Source: Cladocopium goreaui
Taxonomy: Eukaryota > Sar > Dinophyceae > Suessiales > Symbiodiniaceae
Direction: 5' to 3'
NCBI GenBank assembly: GCA_947184155.2
Contig: CAMXCT020001779.1
Location: 652,456 to 716,455, forward strand
DNA: 64,000 nucleotides
Shown: positions 24,507 through 37,069 of the stretch, piece after piece
Numbering within the stretch: position 1 is the first letter of the stretch
Layout: each line of letters begins with the position of its first letter
Notes under the pieces: model-generated
Told to the model about the DNA's origin: nothing
The model's input: the letters and a program-made list of their open reading frames with translations, nothing else
The model's database searches: none
Program-made: the position numbers and the translations under genes

Positions 24507-27500
24507 TGGGCTGCAGGTAATCAAACCAACAGGACACAGCTCGGACATTGTCGTGTAGTACTTTGAGCTTTGGCCAGTCATTGCGAAGGGCATCAAGATA
24601 ATTGTAGAGCTTGTCCCCCACATCGTCCATCGGCCACTTCACCTAGTACATATTACCCCCAAGAAACCACATAAACCACGGTTCAAAATAGGATATGAAC
24701 TCCAATATTTTGGACATACAATGGGGGGTTTAACATTAAGGGCATGGGATTACAATATTGAACCCACATGAAGAGCAAATCAACTTCGGAGCAGATACAT
24801 TATTCTGACCTCTCAATAAGCAAAGTTATGCAAAGCTTCTTTGGGCAATTCAAGATTCGCCAATTTGTCTCTTGGATCCTTATCATGCTTATCTTCAACA
24901 GTTGCAATTCTGAATGTCTCCACGAAACATCTGGATGGCGAGCAGTGGAAAAGGCATTCAAATCGCATTTCCACAAAGTGGCGCAGGCTTAAAGATGTTT
25001 AAAGATCCACCAGACTTAGCAGAGGCGAGTTTGTAATAGTTTTTTTCACAACTCCGAGGTGCTGAGAAGGTCTCCCAGGACACAATGTCCTGGAAGGGAA
25101 GTTCGACTTCATCACTCAGCAAGACCGGGATACATCCAGCATGGATTGCTTCAAAAAGACGCACAGTCCACCAGCCTCGACCTAGGAGCTGGCGCAACGA
25201 TGCAAAAAACGTATGTTGGGCAACTGTTGCAACCGTTGAACCATTGGTTTTTGCTTGGGAAACAAATGAAACATCCGAGAAGGATTTCGACCTTGGTTGT
25301 ACGGTTTGGGAAAAAATAACTGGTCAAACCTGTTCTCAAGCTGACTCACGCCACAAGAATCCAACTCAAACAGCCTGTCAATTCTTCCAACCATCGATTC
25401 ATAGCAGCTATATCCAGCAATTGCTGCAGTTGCGAGCCAAGCAGCCTCGAGGTACCAGGCAGAAGTGTGAGTTTCCCATGAGAAAACTATAACCTGGGTG
25501 GTGGTTTCAGGCAAGTTCCGAAGAAGATGTTGGTCATCGGTTATGGGTGGTTATGGTCATTTGGTTCATCATTCCAATGGCATCCTGAAAAACATCCACC
25601 TATGACATGTTTTCGGAGCCTTAAAGCCCTAAAAAGAACAAATTACTTTACTTCGTGTGATCCCCACCATGACATTTATACATTTTGTTACTGGCAAATC
25701 TTCTGGCATTCTATCTGACATATTTTCTGGCATTCGATCTGGCATTCTATCTGGCATATCTTCTGGCATTCTACCTGGCATATCTTCTGGCAGATGTTCT
25801 GGCATATCTTCTGGCAGATGTTCTGGCATATCTTCTGGCATATCTTCTGGCATATGTTCTGGCATATCTTCTGGCATTCCATCTGGCATTCTATCTGGCA
25901 TATCTTCTGGCATATTATCTGGCAAATCTTCTGGCATTCCATCTGGCATTCTATCTAGCATATCTTCTGGCATATTATCTGGCAAATCTGCTGGCATTCT
26001 ATCTGGCAAACATTCTGGCACTTTATCTGGCATATCTTCTGGCATTCTAGCTGACATTCTATCTGGCATTCTATCTGGCATACCTTCTGGCATTCTATCT
26101 GGCATATCTTCTAACATTCTATCTGGCATATCTTCTGGCACTCTATGTGGCATATCTTTTGGCGTGGATACTCGCGGTTGAGGTCCGGCAGGGAACACTG
26201 GGCGTGGATGGTCGTGGTTGAGGTCCGGCAGGGAACACTGGGCGGGGATACTCGCGGTTGAGGTCCGGCAGGGAACACTTGGCGTGGATCCTCGCGGTTG
26301 AGGTCCGGCAGGGAACACTGGGCGTGGATGGTCGTGGTTCAGGTCCGGCAGGGAACACTGGGCCCGGATACTCGCGGTTGAGGTCCGGCAGGGAACACTG
26401 GGCGTGGATGGTCGTGGTTGAGGTCCGGCAGGGCACACTGGGCGTGGATGGTCGTGGTTGAAGTCCGGCAGGGAGCAGGAGGAGAGGAGACGAGGAGAGG
26501 AGAAGAGAGGAGAGGAGGAGGAGAAGGAGGACGAGAAGAGGGGGACGAGGAGGACGAGGAGGACGAGGAGGACGAGGAGGAAGCAACTGACATAAAATCT
26601 AACAACCCTCACCTGGCAGGTGGGGAAAAAAGGAACAACCGCCCAGCAGCGTATGCTGGAGCTTCCCACATCTGCCCCTCTCTTGTATTGATATGCCTTG
26701 ATGATTTTGGAGCGAACCGTCTCGTTCACTTCCAAGTAACCTTGCGGGGCGAAGGCAGCAACCTGACACGACAAATACCCTCTGGTAAACAAACATAGCT
26801 ATTGAAAATTGTTATTTATAGTTGATTTACCCATTGAAAGTTGAGATGTTCCATAGTTTTTTGTATGTTGAGGGTATTGGATTGGAGTTTTGATCATCTT
26901 TCGTGAGTTGTAGAGGCTGCCATCATTCGGACTTTGAATGCCCCCAATCGTCTCTATGAAACATGCCGACTTCAGAAGAATTACTTGGGTCAATCCGCCA
27001 AGAAATTGTCTCAGCCCACTCTCACCCTTCATATCTTCATCTTCACCCATTTCTTCATTAATGTTGGAAAAGCAAGAATAAAACCACCTATATGTTGGTC
27101 CAGGATGGTTTATACCACCCATAAAAATGCCTTTGTCCTTGGGCATGGTGGATCCTGCCAATTCTTCACGTTTAAATATTATCAACTATTCACCTTCCCG
27201 CGGGACCTAGCCCCTCACCGGAACACCTTCCCGCACATCCTTGGAGGCCGATTCGGCATGTTCACCGCGCCAGGTGAGCAGCAAGCTTCGATCTTCGGGT
27301 TTGCGATTGAAGGACTTCAAGCGATGCGATTCCGTGGCGGCAACCGCCTGGAAAAGTATGACCAATCTTGGATGCAAATGGATACAGCGGATACAGTAAA
27401 GTAGTAATTAACTCAACTCAAATGCGGGATACAAATATATATATATATACTTTAGTGTGTATATGTCCTCCAACCTCCGCAAATGGAAGACAAAAAAATA

Positions 27501-30500
27501 TGTTCCTTTCCATTAACCTACCAAAATTGCCCACATAAGATCCCAAAAAAAAGAAATGCAACCATGGGTGAAGATCACAGCAATGAACCGTCTGCCCCCA
27601 AAATGCTGATTCAGGCCAGCTTTTAACCCAAAAACATTGCCACATTGATTCTTACAATTATCAAATGTCTGGGACGCTGGGACCTCGCACGCACACACAG
27701 ACATCAAAGTGTAGAGACCGTATACCTGAAAGATCCTGAAAGCAATTAATTAAACATAATCACCTACCATTGGCTCGACTTGAAAAGCTAGCATCTGTAG
27801 GCACCACTACCATTCCCCCAAGTGATCTCTTGCGAAAAAACAATGGGTTTCAGTGTCTCAAAATCATTCAAAATTGGGACTGTTGCCAACCCTTCCGATC
27901 AAGAAGCAGAAGGGATCACGATGTCATACCCTAGGCGGAAGCAGTCTTGACCTCACAGGCAGCGAATCCTTGGACATGATGTTCTAAGCAAACCATAGCA
28001 CATATCCAGATCTGAATAGTTAAATGCCTGCCCCAATTTCTGGCCCAAATCTGACCTATCAACATATTTCCAAGGCGTTGACCACTATACATATAACGAC
28101 CATTTCAATCCATTTCAGGTGCAGCTGATGTTTGACTTCCACCAGTACTATCACTAACCCCCAAAAATGTGGCGAAAAATCTCCCAACATCCACCAGTCC
28201 GAGTTGCAATGCCAGGTGCCTGTGGGCGCCGTAGATGTCGTAGCGCCGAAGTCTTTGGTGTGCAGCAGGGGTTTCGCCTCAACAGCTGCAGCCACATAGC
28301 CTCGTTGAGACAGGCGCTGCAGCCATTTCTGCGGCAGCTTCCACTTTTCACAGCTGAAAACCAGCAGCAAAGGCCTCGAAGGCCGCATCTCCAGTGGAAG
28401 GGCTTGGTGAAAAAGTGAGGGTCAACTGCAATGAAATTCACAAAACATTGCATTTTCTCCGGAAACCGCTTGGGCGACCTGATGATTTTTTTGGTATATT
28501 TTTTTTGGATTCATTAGACTATTTGTAGACCGTGATGGCAAGGTATGAGAGAGATCTATTGACACAGCTTGTCATGCCCATCAGGGGCAAGAAACGCCCA
28601 TCGGTGGCCGTCTCCATTATGTCACAGCCAAACACATCAAAACATATCAGATCTTTTTACGTTCTACACAAGGAATACCAAACTATGAGCCCGCGCAGAA
28701 CTAATTAGTATCATCACCATCATGAACTGAACCGTTAAAACATGATCTTCAGTATCCTTTCCACCTGCCCATTTTAGAAGAGTTGTGACCGATTTCGGTG
28801 CCAGTGCCAAAAATTGTGTCAAGGATCGGCCCAGACTGGGATAAGAGTCTTGACATGAAGCCCTCCAGTGCCACCCGGGCTTTCTGATTTCTCTCAACAG
28901 CGGCGATTAGGTTGTAACAGGACATGTAGATGGGCGCGTAAATGAAATCAGCCTGTGATCCAAGGGCAAGGAGATGCAAGGATTGATGAACTTGGCCTGG
29001 CATCAAAAATATGGGAGAATTGACACACACACATCGGTTGCAGTAGTCTGAAAAAAGGCTATCCCCAAATCTTGTTGTTTATCACAACTATCCCTGCAAA
29101 AATGCAATTTTTGGTGGTGCCTAAAATATTCAGACAAACTCATAGCTCTTCTGAGTCTCTCGCAGAAAGCCGGGCCTCCTGTGGGTCGTCTACTCGACAT
29201 TCAGCGCGGCGGAGAAATTCGTGGAGCCAAACCTGTTAAGGGTTTGGAACTTGGTTGAATCATGGTTGATCTTCCTGCATCTGAGCCTCAAATATCCTCA
29301 AATTCTATGAATTATACATGATAGTGATAGTGATAATATGTGATTGTAGAAGGAGTTACATATACATAAGTTCGCATAAGGATAGGGATTATATAATGTA
29401 TGATAGTAACTATATACTATTGGTGATGTGGTAAACCCAAGAATGATAAGCCCATCATTTGGTCAAGTGGGGTGATTTTCGGGATTGTTGATGGCATGGG
29501 GTTTATCACATATAAATAGACACAGAATCTCAGACTGCGACGACTTGGACCTTGGCAGATAGGGGTTGGAAGACTAGTTCCCACTAGAAATTGATTGTTT
29601 TCAGGGTCAACAAGTGAATTTACCAGAGGGTAACCATCGTTTATGGGTGGGGTCATCATGAGATCACAACACAAAAAACCAAGGTTTACCCAGGGACCCA
29701 TGGGATGCCATTGATACCATGCTAGGTTCACTGATCTCAGGGCCTGGCCGGAGGATCCCAAGGGCATATGTGGAAAGCATAGGCAAACAAGTTGAAAATA
29801 AACAGTCGGCTCTCCATCTCTCTCTCTCTCTATGTATGTGCATATATATATATATCATTATATATAATTACATATATGTATATATTACCTACCTACTTTT
29901 ATCTATCTTCATGTGTAAAGACTAAGACTAACATATACATACACTATACGTATACTATACGCCTGTGGCATGAATTGCATGGATACTTCATATAACAAGG
30001 ATGTCCAGTGACATCAAATCTGAGGCACATCAGCTATATCCCCATGACATATTCCCATTTGGATGGTAAAGTCCCCAGGAAATATTAGTGAAAACACCAA
30101 GCTGTGACAGTGCTGACATGGCCATTAACATCATTAACTTAAGAGTTTTGCCGCAACATCTTTGGTGCAAGTTTGATCCCTCCATGATCCCACCAGATTC
30201 ACAAACACATGAGGATCCAAGGCCGATATCCCGGTATCCCCCGATGGCGCAATCGCTGTTCCCCATACAGTGCCTCGGTGAAGCACAGGCCGCGCTCGGC
30301 ACAAAGGAGGGGATTGGCCCAGAGAGCTTTGAACTCCTCAGGCTCATCGACATAAATTCGCGGAGCTGCTGGGCCACAAGGCAGTGAACCTTCAGTTTTC
30401 AGATGGGTTGGAAGTGGGGACCTAAGCTATGGGCAAATCTGATGTAATATGCAATTCTCAGAAGTCTTGGACTTCCGAAAAAACTTTGTGTGATTGAAGG

Positions 30501-33500
30501 TGGTTGCCATCCATATTCAAATGCTTTGTAGCCAATGAAGTGCCATGTGGCTCACTTAGACCCCATGGCGCACGCAAAGTGGTGGGTTGTCCCACTTTGA
30601 GAGCCCTCTGATGCCCCAAAGTGATTCGACTTTCTCAAACTGAAGCTAGCTTCAGCTAGATGCCCAAAAAAGTCAAGCCACGAAATGGGTTTTTGCCCCA
30701 CTTCATGCAGCCACCCCAGATACCAGCCCAGCCTCCGACAGGATCGGAGAGAAACCATTCGATTTGACTCCACGACGCTCGGTTCGTCTGGTATATCCTC
30801 CGTGTATGCCGGAAGCTCAACCAACCACATTCACCCGGATCATTTTTTTACCCCAAGCAGATGAAGACTTAAATGGTTTCTACAAGAAAAACATGTGTAG
30901 GGCCGGGACTTTCCACGACCATGGCGAAACCACCATGGCTATTTCTGCTTGTTTGGGGTTATTGGAGGTTAACCGGTCCTGATGGGGTTGGCAAAGTGGT
31001 CAAGTTACCATGGCTTGATCCAAGCATAATAGCCATATGAATCCCTATGAACATGAATTTATGCCCTTTAAGGGCCACCAAAATAATGTCCAGTAGTAGG
31101 CCACTTGCGGGGCAGCGACCGAAACACTTAGCAAAATCCAGCCAACTACTTGGTTGGGAATTTGCACATCAGCAGTCGCAGTAGTATCTATATATCAAAT
31201 ATTTATCAATATTCGTCACGTCCTTTTCAATATATGGAATATTACGAACCATATAATTAAGTTGAGTATATATGTATAAAGATATTTATATATATACAGT
31301 ATAATTATATATGCATACAACCCAGTAGGTATAGGTATAGGCATGCCAATGGCATGCCATAGCACTCACCCAAATCAACTACCGTCACATCTCATATCCC
31401 ACCGCCAAGGAGCCATCGACAGTCTCCCAACGGATCAAGTTGGTTGGCGATCTGAGTTGCAGTCTGAAATCCTCGCAGGGCGAAGCGGAGCCAGGCGCCA
31501 TTTTGGGAAGTTCAAAGATCTCGTGCCGCCTTAAACTCACAAACAAAAATCAACCAGTGGGTTTGAGGTATAGCAGGCCAAAAAATATAGACATGATAAA
31601 ATCCTACTAAAGTAGTGCGAAAACTACGGTTCAGTTCTATCTTTGATGTTCCTTTTTGGGGTCATTATAACAATGCACAATGATTCGGGAAGTCACTTGA
31701 AAACCAGTGTTGTTGCCTAGCAAGTTAAGGTGTCCAACATTGGAAAAGGGCGTCCCAACCCCGAGGTCGGCTTATGTGTGCAGTGTGTTCATGCCTCTGG
31801 TGACATGGTCATCATGTCAACACGCTCAAGGCCATGCCATCCTGACATGGGACGTTTACTGCAATGTGCAATCAGGCTTAACATCAAGTATACATGCATG
31901 ACCCCTGAAGTAAATGGAACCGCTTGCAGAACACATACGACGCATACGACGCAGTGCAATTTCTTGCAATTTCCCTCAATGTGGTTTCTATTCAAAAGTA
32001 GGGTGCCAATTCCAGTCTCAAACCATGCAAACACTTGTTTTTTTCAGGCTCCAAGATTTGGAGCCACGGCGATCTGAAATCGAAGCCACCGGTTGAGATG
32101 CCGTTTTTGTTGCTGCTTCAAATGAACTCCCGAATATTGCCGATGTTTACAATAATTTAACACAAAGGTTCTAATATGTTGTTCATTCAGTCTGCTTAAA
32201 TTCAGACCGTTCACCGCCACCAAATCGAACATTTGGGACCCAGGAGCATGGAAAAGCCGGTCGTTTACCCAGATTTCAGCGCCCCGAAAGAAAACATGTC
32301 TGTTTCATATACAAATCGTTCAGAATTCAAAACATAATATCTATAGAATCTTTCGGATCCAGAGGATCTATGACTCTATGATATTTAATGATATACTTCT
32401 GATTGATATTTTTCAGTTTCACCATCCGAACCCCATCCCAGCCCCGGCCCCCCGGCCCCGTTGTGCCACCATGTTGTGGTCCTTCCAGGGCCGCCGCTTC
32501 CCCGAGTCCTTCCTGGAGCCTCGGCAGCACTGCCATCAGCAGCGCCGCCGCGCCGGAGGGACAGCTCCGCGCCAGGCGCAGCACGTGCTCCGCGACGCGG
32601 CCAGCGCCAGCGAAAGTGCAACAGGCGGACCATAAGGCCCAGGGGTCGCCGTCCTGAGCCAAGCGTAACAGATTGAATGGGATAAGATAAGATAGATGTA
32701 TTATAGTTTGTGTAGTGATGTGGTAAGATAATGAATGATCTGAAAATATGGAATAGCCAGCGCACCACACAAATAGATACAAATAGGCTGCACCGAAGCA
32801 AGTGTTCTATCTTCTTGGGAACGCGCATGTTTCACAAAGACAAACATCATATGGGGGTTTGTAAAATTCCCAAGCCCTTTCAAAAGGTTTTTCCAGACGT
32901 TATCGTTTTTTTCCTCGTCTCGTTTTTCCAAGCGCTGGCATCACACCTTGATCAAAGAATTCACATGAGCGAGAACAGGGAAAAGGAAAAGGAATAGTAA
33001 ATGAAGGGAACGGAAAGAATAGGAAAGGGAGAGGAAAAGGAAAAGAAAAAGGAAAGGGAGAGGAAAGGGAGAGTAAAAGGAAAAATAAGCAGTGTATCAG
33101 TCTCACACGGACCATTTTTGATGCCAAAAGTTATCGTTTTCGTTATCGATTTGTTATCGTTCGTGAACCCTGTGTGTGTGTGTGTTCCTTTTTCTTCTGG
33201 CAATCATCGAAAAAGGAGTGTAGCGACCACCTACCAGGCACCTTCCTTGTGCAGAATCTGCGCCATTACGACCACAAGCAATGGAAGGAAGAGACCAAAA
33301 GCACTAAATAGCCGCAGAATTATGGAAAAATCAAGAACTTTGGATTTCAAGAGTCTGGACACAGATCATTAACATAACCAACGTTATCGTTTTTGTGTTC
33401 CTCTTATCGTTTTTCGAGTGCAAGCTAAAAATGGCTCATGGGGGATCATGGAAGACTAAGCGAATAGGCGCGGGGTTTTTACAAACTCCCATATGGGATA

Positions 33501-34714
33501 CGTAGCAATAGCATATATCACGTAAATAACATTCCTCCATCGAAATGACATCAAAGCGGCCCTCAACCTACAAAACCAATCGAACACAACGTGTATCCCA
33601 TGGAATCCCCAGCTTCTCATTTTTTCATCCCGGCACTGGGTTGGTACAAATATGACACCAAAGCAGAAAACCTGGTCCAGTTACCCAAATTCAGAAGCAT
33701 GCGATTTCATGTGAAGCCAATTGCTTTGGGAGGAAGACTTGCAGAGGCGGAAATCTGAGCAAAAAGGATGCCGATATGAGTTGAAAACTCATTCGCCCAT
33801 GATCACACACACACACACTAGCATGTGCACAATACTTGGCTAAACCATGTAAATGGAGAACGCCCATATCCCTGAACGCCCAAGCTTCAGCCGGGAAGGG
33901 TTGAAGCCGCAGAAACCTCGAAGCACTGGACGCATCAAAAAAGGCCTTCCATTGGGCCTTTGAGATCGGCGACTCGGGGTCATCACAAGCGAAAAGCCGC
34001 TGGCTGCAGTCCTCACCACCTGCGAAATGGGGGTGAACAAAATGCCCGCTGTACGTCGCGACGCCGCTGTCATATTACTTGCGAATCGGAACTGAAACTG
34101 CAGCCGCAAGAGCAACATATGTGCAAACTGCACCTAAAACTTGGTCAATTAGTCAATTATATATCAACTGAGCAGTTGGCGAGCTGTTTTTTGTTCACAA
34201 AACTGGAGGGGTTCCACATGAGCATCCTTCAGTCCTTCTGCCACCACCTGCCTGTGGCCAGAAGTCGCATGATCGCGGGCAGGACTGATGTGTCGCCTGT
34301 GTGGCCTCTGGACATGAGCTCATCGAAATCTTTCGAAGGTTCCATGGAACTCGACAAACAGCCTGAGATGGGTGGGACAAAGTAGGCTGGGTGGAAGAGG
34401 CATGTGATGAGCTCATGTGGAGAAGTTTGGGTGGTTGCATGATGCATGCATGTTGCTGTCATCTCTCAAACCTGGCCAACCCTGGAATCGTCAAAATCAA
34501 AGATACAAGAGCATCAGTTCAAACAGGCCTGAAACATTTTTCAACATCCTTCCGGAATCCTTCATCTTTCATTTTCTATACCTTGCAAAATCTGCAAATC
34601 TATGTTTTCATCAAGCAGCAACTGCTGAAGGTATGCATTCCGTCCCAACACTGTTTGTTGCCATCCGGTCCATGCTTCTCATCGCAGCATAAACTGTAGG
34701 AGAATCCTTCTTGC
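24507..34714 (-). CDS. Exostosin-family (GT47) glycosyltransferase-like protein, incomplete model
   Basis: Phase-compatible exons: 34714-34620, 34362-34252, 34019-33892, 32653-32482, 31471-31403, 30368-30262, 29232-29176, 28952-28790, then (after a gap) 27930-27908, 27347-27219, 26762-26666, 25181-25063, 24642-about 24507. The last six are clearly exostosin-like: GYDIVIPS, LLLTWRG, then GWWTVRLFEAIHAGCIPVLLSDEVELPFQD and ETFS|VKWP, the usual nucleotide-sugar region. Upstream, PRIYV.EPEEF, LHEFLRRAECRVDDPQE and ADFIYAPIY match the family's N-terminal half. The first exons encode a cysteine-rich stretch (CCDEKHGPDGNKQCWD...CC) of a type I recall from dinoflagellate predicted proteins. The family transfers sugars in the secretory pathway; the actual substrate cannot be read from sequence. 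Not found: the start codon, signal peptide, exons between 28790 and 27930, the usual SxFCLxPRG segment before GWWT, and the 3' end. The three N-terminal exons could belong to a separate gene. A 23-nt exon (27930-27908) is notable. Confidence 0.75.
25690..26160. repeat. 12-bp tandem array (GGCATATCTTCT), about 39 copies
   Basis: Continuous 12-bp units such as GGCATATCTTCT, GGCATTCTATCT and GGCAGATGTTCT. Because 12 is a multiple of three, most frames stay open on both strands, for example MPEDMPDRMPDG on the minus strand. It lies in an exostosin-gene intron between exons 26666 and 25181. It is not itself exonic as far as I can see. Confidence 0.9.
26160..26590. repeat. 40-bp tandem array plus GAGGA purine tract
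   Basis: About eight copies of a 40-bp unit with CTCGCGGTTGAGGTCCGGCA (or GTCGTGG variant) and GGGAACACTGGGCGTGGAT. It is followed by a purine tract (26470-26585, GACGAGGAG repeats) and CCTCACCTGGCAGGTGGGGA near 26608. Same composition and order as 14085-14395. Confidence 0.88.
32975..33090. repeat. Purine-rich GGAAAAGGAAA tract
   Basis: More than 100 nt almost entirely A and G on the plus strand, with GGAAAGGGAGA and GGAAAAGGAAAAG repeats. It has the potential for triplex structure. Intron of the exostosin-like gene. Confidence 0.85.
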
Positions 34715-35529
34715 CTCAGAATGGTGATGGCCTGGATGAATGGACAGGTGACAGGTGATGATCTTGTTGGAAAAACACAAGGCTGTTAGTAACACATGGT
34801 TTCCAGCCCTCTAAGTTCTCCAGCCAGTTTGGGGATGTTTGGGGGTTGCTGAAAATAATCCCGAGTAAAACGCCCTGGTTGGTTGATAAGCACTTCACTT
34901 TGGGAATGGCACCTGGCCATACCTACCCATATTCATGGCCAGTCTTAGATACCTTGCATATCCTTGCATGTTGTTTAGCTGTTTCGTAAGTATTCTGAAC
35001 AAAACATTACTAACATCAAACTACCCTTCACAGCCTTCACCAAGCTTGACCAACAATGTGTTATGGACCCGGCTAGCTGCTATGATCATTTCATATCATT
35101 TCCTCATCCCGCGTTGACATATCTTCCGGTTTCCTAAGCATGGGCTGGACAATTCCCCATTTCTAGTGGGATGTTCAAGTTGATTTTCTCATTCAAAGCT
35201 CCAGTGATCAAAAATTCAACAGGCATTCCCCGGCCATGCTTGATGACACCCGACATCTCTATGGACCAAGCACCAGCAGCTGGGGTTGCCCTGCCCACGA
35301 ACACCCATGAGAATCGCTAATCGCCATGGGCGGCACCATGGCAGCATCTTCGTCTTTGGAAGCGCTAGCTGAAGCCAGAGACGGGACATGCCAAAAAAAA
35401 ACTGGTAAAATCTGGTGAAGAATGGATTTATAGGATGTAAGATATGATTACATGTGAATATTGGATTTAATGAATTTACCTGGAGGGCCATTCGGATCTT
35501 AAGTTTTACGTCGAGGCCTGTTCATACTA

Positions 35530-36310
35530 CAATTTGGGACGGGGGTCACATTCGCCGCTACCCCGGGGTCACATTCGCCCCTACCCCAACTAGGGTCACA
35601 TTCGCCCCTACCTCAACTATCTTTCTACTTAATAACCTTTTAGGGTTTAGTCTGGGGACAAGGGACATTTAGGGGGGACTTGGGGGACATTGGTTAGGGG
35701 GGGCGGGGTCACTTACCTTTCTATTTGATAAACCATTTAACCTTTTCGGGTTTAATCTCGGGGGGGACCGGGGTCGCTTACCTGTCTATTTGATAAACCA
35801 CTCAACGTTTTGGGTTTACCCGTAGCATCATCCAGAGCATCTTGGAAGTTAGATGAAATGGATGTGAGAACGTACTACGCAGAACAGGTTGGAAGTTCCT
35901 TGAATTGCATGTTACAAAGTAGCATCCAGAGTATCGTGGAAGTTACTCGAAATGGATGTCACAACGTAGCATCCAGAGCGTCTTGGAAGTGACTGGAAAT
36001 TGATGTTACAACGTCGCATCCAGAGGGTCTTTGAAGTTGGTTGAAATGGATGTTACAACGTAGCATGTGGAGCGTCTTGGAAGATGCTTGAAATGGTTGT
36101 TTCAAAGTATGCAGATCGTCTTCGAATTTACGACATGGATGTTACAACAAAGCATCCAGATACATCCAGAACGTCTTGGAAGTTATTGGAAATGGATGAG
36201 ACAAACAAAGTAACATCCAGAGCGTCGTGGCAGTTATATACTGGAAATGGACGTCACACCGTTGCATGCAGAACGTCATTGAGGTTGCTTGAAAAGGATA
36301 TTAGAGCTGA
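35530..36310. repeat. GGGTCACATTCGCC repeats and 48-bp array
   Basis: 35540-35620 has three copies of GGGTCACATTCGCCCCTACC, with related copies at 36375-36480. Between them, 35820-36300 holds about nine diverged copies of a roughly 48-bp unit (GCATCCAGAGCGTCTTGGAA, then GAAATGGATGTTACAACGTA). No exon found in 34715-37069. Confidence 0.8.
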
Positions 36311-37069
36311 CTGTCACCGCTGGAGAACAAACCCTTCTCACCTCTGAAACTATTGCGCCTGCCACGCCGAACGGGGTCAGGTCACATTCGCCTCTAACTT
36401 ACAGGGTCACGTTCACCCGTACCTCCACCTTCAGTAGGGGCAAGCGCGACCCCACATGAGGTAGGGGCAAATGCGACCCCCGTGCCCTACAATTTCGTAC
36501 AATAAAACAAAAATACACTTGGTTGTCTCCATTTCCAGTATTTTCGCTAAATATGAAATCTTTCCCGAGACGTGATGAACTGGGCGTGGCCAAGAATGAG
36601 GGATGCAGTACCCCAACAATGCAATTTGGGAACGAAGCTCTATGCGAAAATGATGATACACCCCTTTTCCTTTTTCTTGGCAAACCCACACGTCCCAGGT
36701 CTCACGACGACACACGGGCAGGGGGATACCAGGAAACCATTGCGTTTAAATATGTTTACATCAGATTTGGGTGTTCCTTCGTGTCTTCCTTGCATCCAAT
36801 TCTGACACTACGGGTTTGTGCTGTGCCCCTGCATGCCTCCCTGGTTTTCACGTCAAAAATCGTCAGACTAAAAGCTGGCTATGAAAAATGTTTGCTTTTC
36901 ACTTTCGACCCTTGCGAACTTCCCAAAATGCAATCAACATCAGCCCATGATTTTGCAAGTGATTGTGGGCCCCGGATTGATCCTGGCCCATCCTGGCCCA
37001 AACACCTCAAACCCCCCCACATCCACCCACCACCCAAATACCCATGGTGCGTCTCATTTCTGTCTGAAC

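Noticed and set aside
25629..26792. 387-codon minus-strand open frame
   Set aside because: Only its first 33 codons (the 26762-26666 exon) look real; the rest is the 40-bp and 12-bp arrays, whose lengths keep frames open.
28690..28790. WAGGKDTEDHVL frame just after the 28790 exon end, similar to an exostosin GGKDH segment
   Set aside because: It is in a different frame, lacks an AG|G acceptor and could be chance; left out of the model.
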